From: Acidimicrobiia bacterium
GTDB taxonomy: Bacteria; Actinomycetota; Acidimicrobiia; Acidimicrobiales; Ilumatobacteraceae
Assembly (NCBI GenBank): GCA_010030605.1
Contig: RHCK01000034.1
Location: forward strand, 1-9,750
DNA length: 9,750 nucleotides
Reading direction: 5' to 3'
Numbering within the stretch: the stretch's first letter is position 1; every line of letters starts with the position of its first letter. Made by a program: the position numbers and the translations under genes. Positions 6,447-9,750 of the stretch are shown one piece after another. The notes below the pieces were generated by a model. It was given only the letters and a program-made list of their open reading frames with translations. It searched no databases and was not told where the DNA came from.

Positions 6447-6872
6447 ATGACTTCGACACTTCCCGACACTCGCACCTTTGCCAGCGTCACGGTGGGCGAC
6501 GAGATCGCTCCTTTCGAATTGCCCCTGACGCGCACGCTGATCGTCAGCACGGCCATCGCCACCCGCGACTATCAAGTGGTTCACCACGATCCGTCGATTG
6601 CCGCCGAGCGCGGTTCGAAGGACATCATCATGAACATCCTCACGTCGAACGCATTCGCCGGCCGTTACGTCACCGACTGGGCCGGACCGAACAGCTTCAT
6701 CTCGTCGGTCAAGGTTCGCCTCGGTGCGCCGAACTATCCCGGTGACACCATGACGATCTCCGGATCCGTCACGGCCACCGACGACGCCACTCGCACGGTC
6801 ACCATCGCGGTGAAGGGCACGAATTCGCTCGGCGATCACATGAACGCCACCGTGGAGGTCGTGCTGCCATGA
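6447..6872 (+). CDS. chsH1: Steroid enoyl-CoA hydratase small subunit, MaoC (ChsH1)
   Basis: A 141-residue single hot-dog domain. 'STAIATRDYQVVHHDPS' (34-50) contains the hydratase pair Asp41 and His46, with the same five-residue spacing as in M. tuberculosis ChsH1 (Rv3541c). 'GSKDIIMNILT' (56-66), 'RYVTDWAGP' (73-81) and 'NSLGDHM' (127-133) also match that protein closely. With ChsH2 it forms the hydratase that adds water to the unsaturated propenoyl side chain. ChsH1 carries the catalytic residues, while ChsH2 supplies the space for the steroid rings. The gap after fadE28 is 14 bases with only a weak GAGAAA ribosome site (6431-6436), and its stop overlaps the ltp2 start (ATGA, 6869-6872). 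Its length is near the mycobacterial homologue, with a slightly longer N-terminus. Confidence 0.9.
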   Translation: MTSTLPDTRTFASVTVGDEIAPFELPLTRTLIVSTAIATRDYQVVHHDPSIAAERGSKDIIMNILTSNAFAGRYVTDWAGPNSFISSVKVRLGAPNYPGDTMTISGSVTATDDATRTVTIAVKGTNSLGDHMNATVEVVLP

Positions 6873-8062
6873 GCATCAATCGTCCCGGCAATCGACTCGG
6901 CGGAAAGGCCGCCATCACCGGCATCGGAGCCACCGAGTTCTCCAAGGACTCGGGTCGCAGCGAGATGAGTCTGGCGAGTGAAGCCGTGGCCGCGGCCATC
7001 GCCGACGCCGGTTTGAAGCCGTCCGATATCGATGGCATGGTCACCTACAGCACCGACAACAACCCCGACGTCGAGATCGCTCGCCACGTCGGAATCGGAT
7101 CGCTGCGCCACTTCAGTCGCGTTCACTACGGCGGTGGCGCCGCCTGCGGAACCATCGTCATGGCCGCGATGGCGGTGGCCACCGGTGTGGCCGACGCGGT
7201 GGTGTGTTACCGCGCGTTCAACGAGCGCAGTGGTCGACGATTCGGTGCCGGCGTTCAGGATCTGCCGCTGGCCGCCACCGCCGAGCGCGCGCAGTTCTCC
7301 TGGACCACTCCATTCGGGCAACTGACTCCCGCTTCGTGGGTCGCCATGGTGGCGCGTCGTTACATGCACCTCTACGGCGCAACGTCCGAGGACTTCGGTC
7401 GGGTGGCCGTGGCCGGGCGCAAACACGCCGCCAACAATCCGGCCGCGTGGTTCCACAACGAGCCCATCACTCTCGAAGACCACCAAGCCAGTCGGTGGAT
7501 CGTCGATCCCCTGCACCTTCTCGATTGCTGTCAAGAAAGCGACGGTGGACAAGCACTCGTCGTGGTCAGCGCCGAACGGGCGCGCGATCTTCCCAACAAA
7601 CCCGCCCTCATCGTGGCCGGAGCACAAGGGGCCGGCGACGAGCAATGGACCATGACGTCGTTCTTCCGTGACGACATCGCTCACCTCCCCGAGATGAAGG
7701 TGGTCGCCGACGAACTCTGGACGTCGTCGGGTCTGACGCCCGCCGACATCCAAACCGCCATCTTGTACGACCACTTCACCCCCTACGTGTTGATGCAGTT
7801 GGAAGAATTCGGCTTCTGCGGTCGAGGAGAGGCCAAGGATTTCATCGCCGATGGCGCCCTCGAGATTGGCGGCCGTCTCCCCATCAACACGCACGGCGGA
7901 CAATTGGGTGAGGCCTACATCCATGGCATGAACGGCATCGCCGAGGCGGTGCGCCAGATCCGTGGGACGAGCGTGAATCAAGTGGATAGTGTCGAGAACG
8001 TCCTCGTCACCGCGGGGACCGGTGTGCCCACGAGCGGGCTGATTCTGGGGGTCGACCGGTGA
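6869..8062 (+). CDS. ltp2: Steroid side-chain retro-aldolase (Ltp2)
   Basis: A 397-residue thiolase-fold protein of the SCP-x/lipid-transfer type. 'AAITGIGATEFSKDSGRS' (14-31), 'VHYGGGAACGTI' (85-96), 'LDCCQESDGG' (218-227), 'YDHFTPYVL' (300-308) and 'INTHGGQLGEAYIHGMNG' (339-356) follow the family pattern. Ltp2 is not a thiolase: it performs a retro-aldol cleavage of 17-hydroxy-3-oxo-pregnene-carboxyl-CoA, releasing propionyl-CoA and androstenedione. It needs the DUF35 domain of ChsH2, which is encoded three genes upstream here. The conserved Tyr300 and Tyr350 are candidate acid/base residues, and the thiolase catalytic His/Cys of the C-terminal half are not apparent. GGAGG at 6854-6858 serves as ribosome site inside chsH1, and the ATG overlaps the chsH1 stop. 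The gene's own TGA overlaps the P450 GTG (GTGA, 8059-8062). Its length is close to the family norm. Confidence 0.9.
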   Translation: MSINRPGNRLGGKAAITGIGATEFSKDSGRSEMSLASEAVAAAIADAGLKPSDIDGMVTYSTDNNPDVEIARHVGIGSLRHFSRVHYGGGAACGTIVMAAMAVATGVADAVVCYRAFNERSGRRFGAGVQDLPLAATAERAQFSWTTPFGQLTPASWVAMVARRYMHLYGATSEDFGRVAVAGRKHAANNPAAWFHNEPITLEDHQASRWIVDPLHLLDCCQESDGGQALVVVSAERARDLPNKPALIVAGAQGAGDEQWTMTSFFRDDIAHLPEMKVVADELWTSSGLTPADIQTAILYDHFTPYVLMQLEEFGFCGRGEAKDFIADGALEIGGRLPINTHGGQLGEAYIHGMNGIAEAVRQIRGTSVNQVDSVENVLVTAGTGVPTSGLILGVDR

Positions 8063-9293
8063 GTCAAGACACGAACGGTGCGTTGAGCTTCGAGAATCTC
8101 GACGTCATCTCGAACGACGCGTATCGCAACGGACCGCCACACGAGGTGTTCGCCCAACTTCGCCGTGAAGCCCCGATCGCTCGTCACCGTGGCATCGAAG
8201 CCGGCTATCCCGAATGGTTCTGGGCCATCACCCGCCACGCCGACATCGTGGAAGTCAGTCGCAAGTTCCAGGTCTACTCGTCGGCGAAGAAGGGTTCGCT
8301 CATGAACCAGGATCGGCCCGACCTCGAGGCCGCCCGTTTGATGATCGACCTCGACCCGCCGACCACACTCGACTGAAGAGCCTCGTGAACCGCGGATTCA
8401 CTCCCAAGGCCATGCGCATGCTCGAGTCGCACTTCCGCGATGTCGCCGTGTCGCTCATCGACGAAGCGTTGGAAACGGGCGAGATCGACTTCGTCGACAA
8501 GGTGTCGGCCGAACTTCCGCTCATCGCCATCGCCGAATTGGTGGGAATTCCCGTCGAGGACCGCCGCAAGGTCTTCGATTGGTCCAACACCATGATCGGC
8601 TCCACCGATCCGGATTTCAATCAGGACCCGAACGCACCGATGATCGCGTCCATGGAGCTCTACGCCTATTCCAACGAGTTGGCTCTGCAGCGAAAGGCCG
8701 AGCCGAAGGACGACATCATCACCACGCTCATTTCCGAACACGACGGTGACGTGTTGTCCGAGCACGAATTCGACCTGTTCATGTTGTTGCTGGCCGTGGC
8801 CGGCAACGAAACCACGCGAAACGGCATCAGCCACGGCACCTTGGCCATGATCGAACATCCCGACCAGTGGGCGAAATTGAAAGCCGACACGTCTCTCGTC
8901 ACGTCGGCGGTCGAGGAGATCCTGCGTTGGGGAACCCCGGTGAACAACTTCGCGCGTACGGCGGTCTGCGACGTCGAACTGCACGGCATCACCATCAAAG
9001 AGGGCGAAACGGTGAGCATGTTGTATCCGTCCGCCAATCGTGACGAGGCCGTGTTCAGCAACCCCGACACGTTCGACATCACCCGCAACCCGAACCCCCA
9101 CGTGACCTTCGGTGGCGGCGGACCGCACTTCTGCCTCGGCGCCAACTTGGCTCGCCTCGAAATGCGCATCTTGTTCGAGGAGATGGCCAAGCGCGTCGAT
9201 TCGATCGAACTCACCGGCGAAGTCCGCAAGTTGCGATCCAGTTTCATTCACGGCATCAAGACGTTGCCGGTGCGCCTCCGACCCGCCAAGTAA
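8059..9293 (+). pseudogene. cyp125: CYP125-type cytochrome P450, split by a one-base frameshift
   Basis: Two frames together make one 411-residue P450. Residues 1-102 run from GTG 8059; the frame then hits TGA at 8374-8376. The rest continues in the -1 frame from base 8364 to TAA 9291-9293. Joined at 8364, the protein reads '..MIDLDPPT-HTRLKSLVNRGFTPK..', the expected P450 B/C-helix motif. Further motifs are AGNETTRN (248-255, oxygen-binding I helix), EILR (287-290, ExxR) and FGGGGPHFCLG (351-361) with heme Cys359. 'AVAGNETTRN', 'EHPDQW' and 'RNPNPHV' match M. tuberculosis CYP125 (Rv3545c) well. CYP125 hydroxylates and oxidises C26 of cholest-4-en-3-one, opening side-chain breakdown; CYP142 is a related alternative. 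All other catalytic motifs are intact, so the lesion is either recent or a sequencing/assembly error. As written, the first frame gives a 105-residue stub without heme site; restart at GTG 8385 or ATG 8412 would give an N-truncated protein. GGGGG at 8047-8051 serves the GTG start. Confidence 0.85.
8361..8376 (+). other. Frameshift site in the P450 gene
   Basis: The bases GACCACACTCGACTGA read T-T-L-D-stop in the upstream frame but H-T-R-L in the downstream frame. Adding one C after 8364 restores 'PPTHTRL', the conserved P450 reading. So the sequence looks like a one-base deletion in what would have been a CCC run. No X XXY YYZ slippery heptamer is present at the junction. Confidence 0.8.
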
Positions 9294-9328
9294 TCACTCT
9301 TCCTCGAAACCACTCGATCGACCACGTC

Positions 9329-9334
9329 AGGAGA
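9329..9334 (+). promoter_or_regulatory. Ribosome binding site of the fadA5-like gene
   Basis: AGGAGA stands five bases before the ATG at 9340. The 46-base gap between the P450 stop and this ATG is the longest inside the operon. I see neither a terminator nor a TAnnnT -10 at the right distance in it, so readthrough from the operon seems likely. Confidence 0.7.
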
Positions 9335-9339
9335 AAACC

Positions 9340-9750
9340 ATGGGCAAGCCCGTCATCATCGAAGCCGGCCGATCGGCCATCGGAAAGCGCAACGGAGCGT
9401 TCGCCGACACGCACGCCGTCACCCTTCTCGGGCGCATCCAGGCCGGCGTGTTGCAGCGCGCCGGCGTCGATCCGATGAGCGTTGGTCAAGTCGTTGGTGG
9501 TTGCGTCACGCAAGCCGGCGAACAAGCCAGCAACGTCTCGCGCACCGCGTGGCTGAACGAAGGTTTGCCGTGGCAGGTCGCCGCCACCACCATCGACTGC
9601 CAGTGTGGATCCAGTCAGCAAGCGAACCACATGATTCACAACATGATCGCCGCCGGCGTCATCGATTCGGGAATGGCCTGCGGCGTCGAGCACATGAGCA
9701 AGGTGTGGCTCGGTGCCAACGTTCCGCGCATCGGTGAGGGAACCGACATC
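9340..9750 (+). CDS. fadA5: Steroid 3-ketoacyl-CoA thiolase (FadA5-like), 5' part
   Basis: The first 137 codons of a thiolase that continues past the window edge. The start 'MGKPVIIEAGRSAIGKRNG', 'VVGGCVTQAGEQASNVSR' (51-68), 'TTIDCQCGSSQQANHMI' (83-99) and 'GMACGVEHMS' (111-120) follow M. tuberculosis FadA5 (Rv3546) nearly phrase by phrase. Cys89, the cysteine preceding GSSQQA, should be the acyl-accepting nucleophile. FadA5 thiolytically removes acetyl-CoA from the 3-keto C5 side-chain thioester, giving the 3-carbon thioester that FadE28/29, ChsH1/H2 and Ltp2 then process. The second half, with the catalytic His and second Cys, is not visible. In M. tuberculosis fadA5 is divergent from cyp125, while here it lies directly downstream on the same strand. 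Confidence 0.88.
   Translation, partial: MGKPVIIEAGRSAIGKRNGAFADTHAVTLLGRIQAGVLQRAGVDPMSVGQVVGGCVTQAGEQASNVSRTAWLNEGLPWQVAATTIDCQCGSSQQANHMIHNMIAAGVIDSGMACGVEHMSKVWLGANVPRIGEGTDI

Noticed and set aside
6836..7981. Reverse-strand open frame of 381 codons opposite ltp2
   Set aside because: It has no motif and sits entirely antisense to a gene with clear family motifs. The same applies to the reverse frames at 4250-5017 and 8274-9251.
8356..8376. Programmed -1 ribosomal frameshift in the P450
   Set aside because: There is no slippery heptamer or obvious stimulatory structure at the junction, and P450 genes are not known to use recoding. A deletion or sequencing error is simpler.
1..9750. CRISPR array, tRNA/rRNA, insertion sequence or phage genes
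   Set aside because: I saw no regularly spaced repeats, transposase or integrase motifs, or RNA gene. The only tandem repeat is the short coding one at 336-365.

Overview
The window looks like chromosome from a high-GC actinobacterium, probably Acidimicrobiia-like (Ilumatobacter relatives). That placement is inference, based on GC-rich third positions, GTG starts, ATGA/GTGA gene overlaps, TAnnnT-type -10 elements, an F420-type luciferase-like oxidoreductase tail, and a gene set matching the mycobacterial cholesterol side-chain (igr) locus. There is no 16S or other marker to confirm it.

Layout. Positions 1-201 hold the C-terminal end of an LLM-class F420-dependent oxidoreductase. It overlaps by 4 bases a secreted lipoprotein of the alpha/beta-hydrolase fold (198-1199). 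A reverse-strand short-chain dehydrogenase (1144-2031) runs tail-to-tail into the lipoprotein gene with a 56-base overlap. A second short-chain dehydrogenase, of the 17beta-HSD4/MFE-2 type, leaves on the forward strand from 2066, so the two SDR genes are divergent with only 34 bases between their start codons. A perfect 11+1+11 palindrome at 3004-3026 then precedes a tightly packed forward operon: acyl-CoA dehydrogenase A (fadE29/chsE2-like), chsH2 (MaoC + DUF35), acyl-CoA dehydrogenase B (fadE28/chsE1-like), chsH1 (MaoC), ltp2 (retro-aldolase), a CYP125-type P450 broken by a one-base frameshift, and the first 137 codons of a fadA5-like thiolase cut by the window edge. No gene-free stretch is longer than about 80 bases.

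How the genes work together (family knowledge applied to this order). CYP125 oxidises the terminal side-chain carbon of cholest-4-en-3-one so that it can be activated to a CoA ester. FadA5 is the thiolase that releases acetyl-CoA and leaves the 3-carbon (propanoyl) side chain. The FadE28/FadE29 pair desaturates that thioester, the ChsH1-ChsH2 pair hydrates it, and Ltp2, bound to the DUF35 domain of ChsH2, cleaves it to propionyl-CoA and a 17-keto steroid. The forward SDR is a plausible 3-hydroxyacyl-CoA (or 17-hydroxysteroid) dehydrogenase of an earlier cycle. All M. tuberculosis igr components plus fadA5 are present, but in a different order: fadE28 lies between chsH2 and chsH1, and cyp125 comes after ltp2 and before fadA5.

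I do not see an undescribed system. The points most worth a second look are the frameshift in the P450, the strong palindrome at the operon head, the compact divergent SDR promoter, and the rearranged igr gene order.
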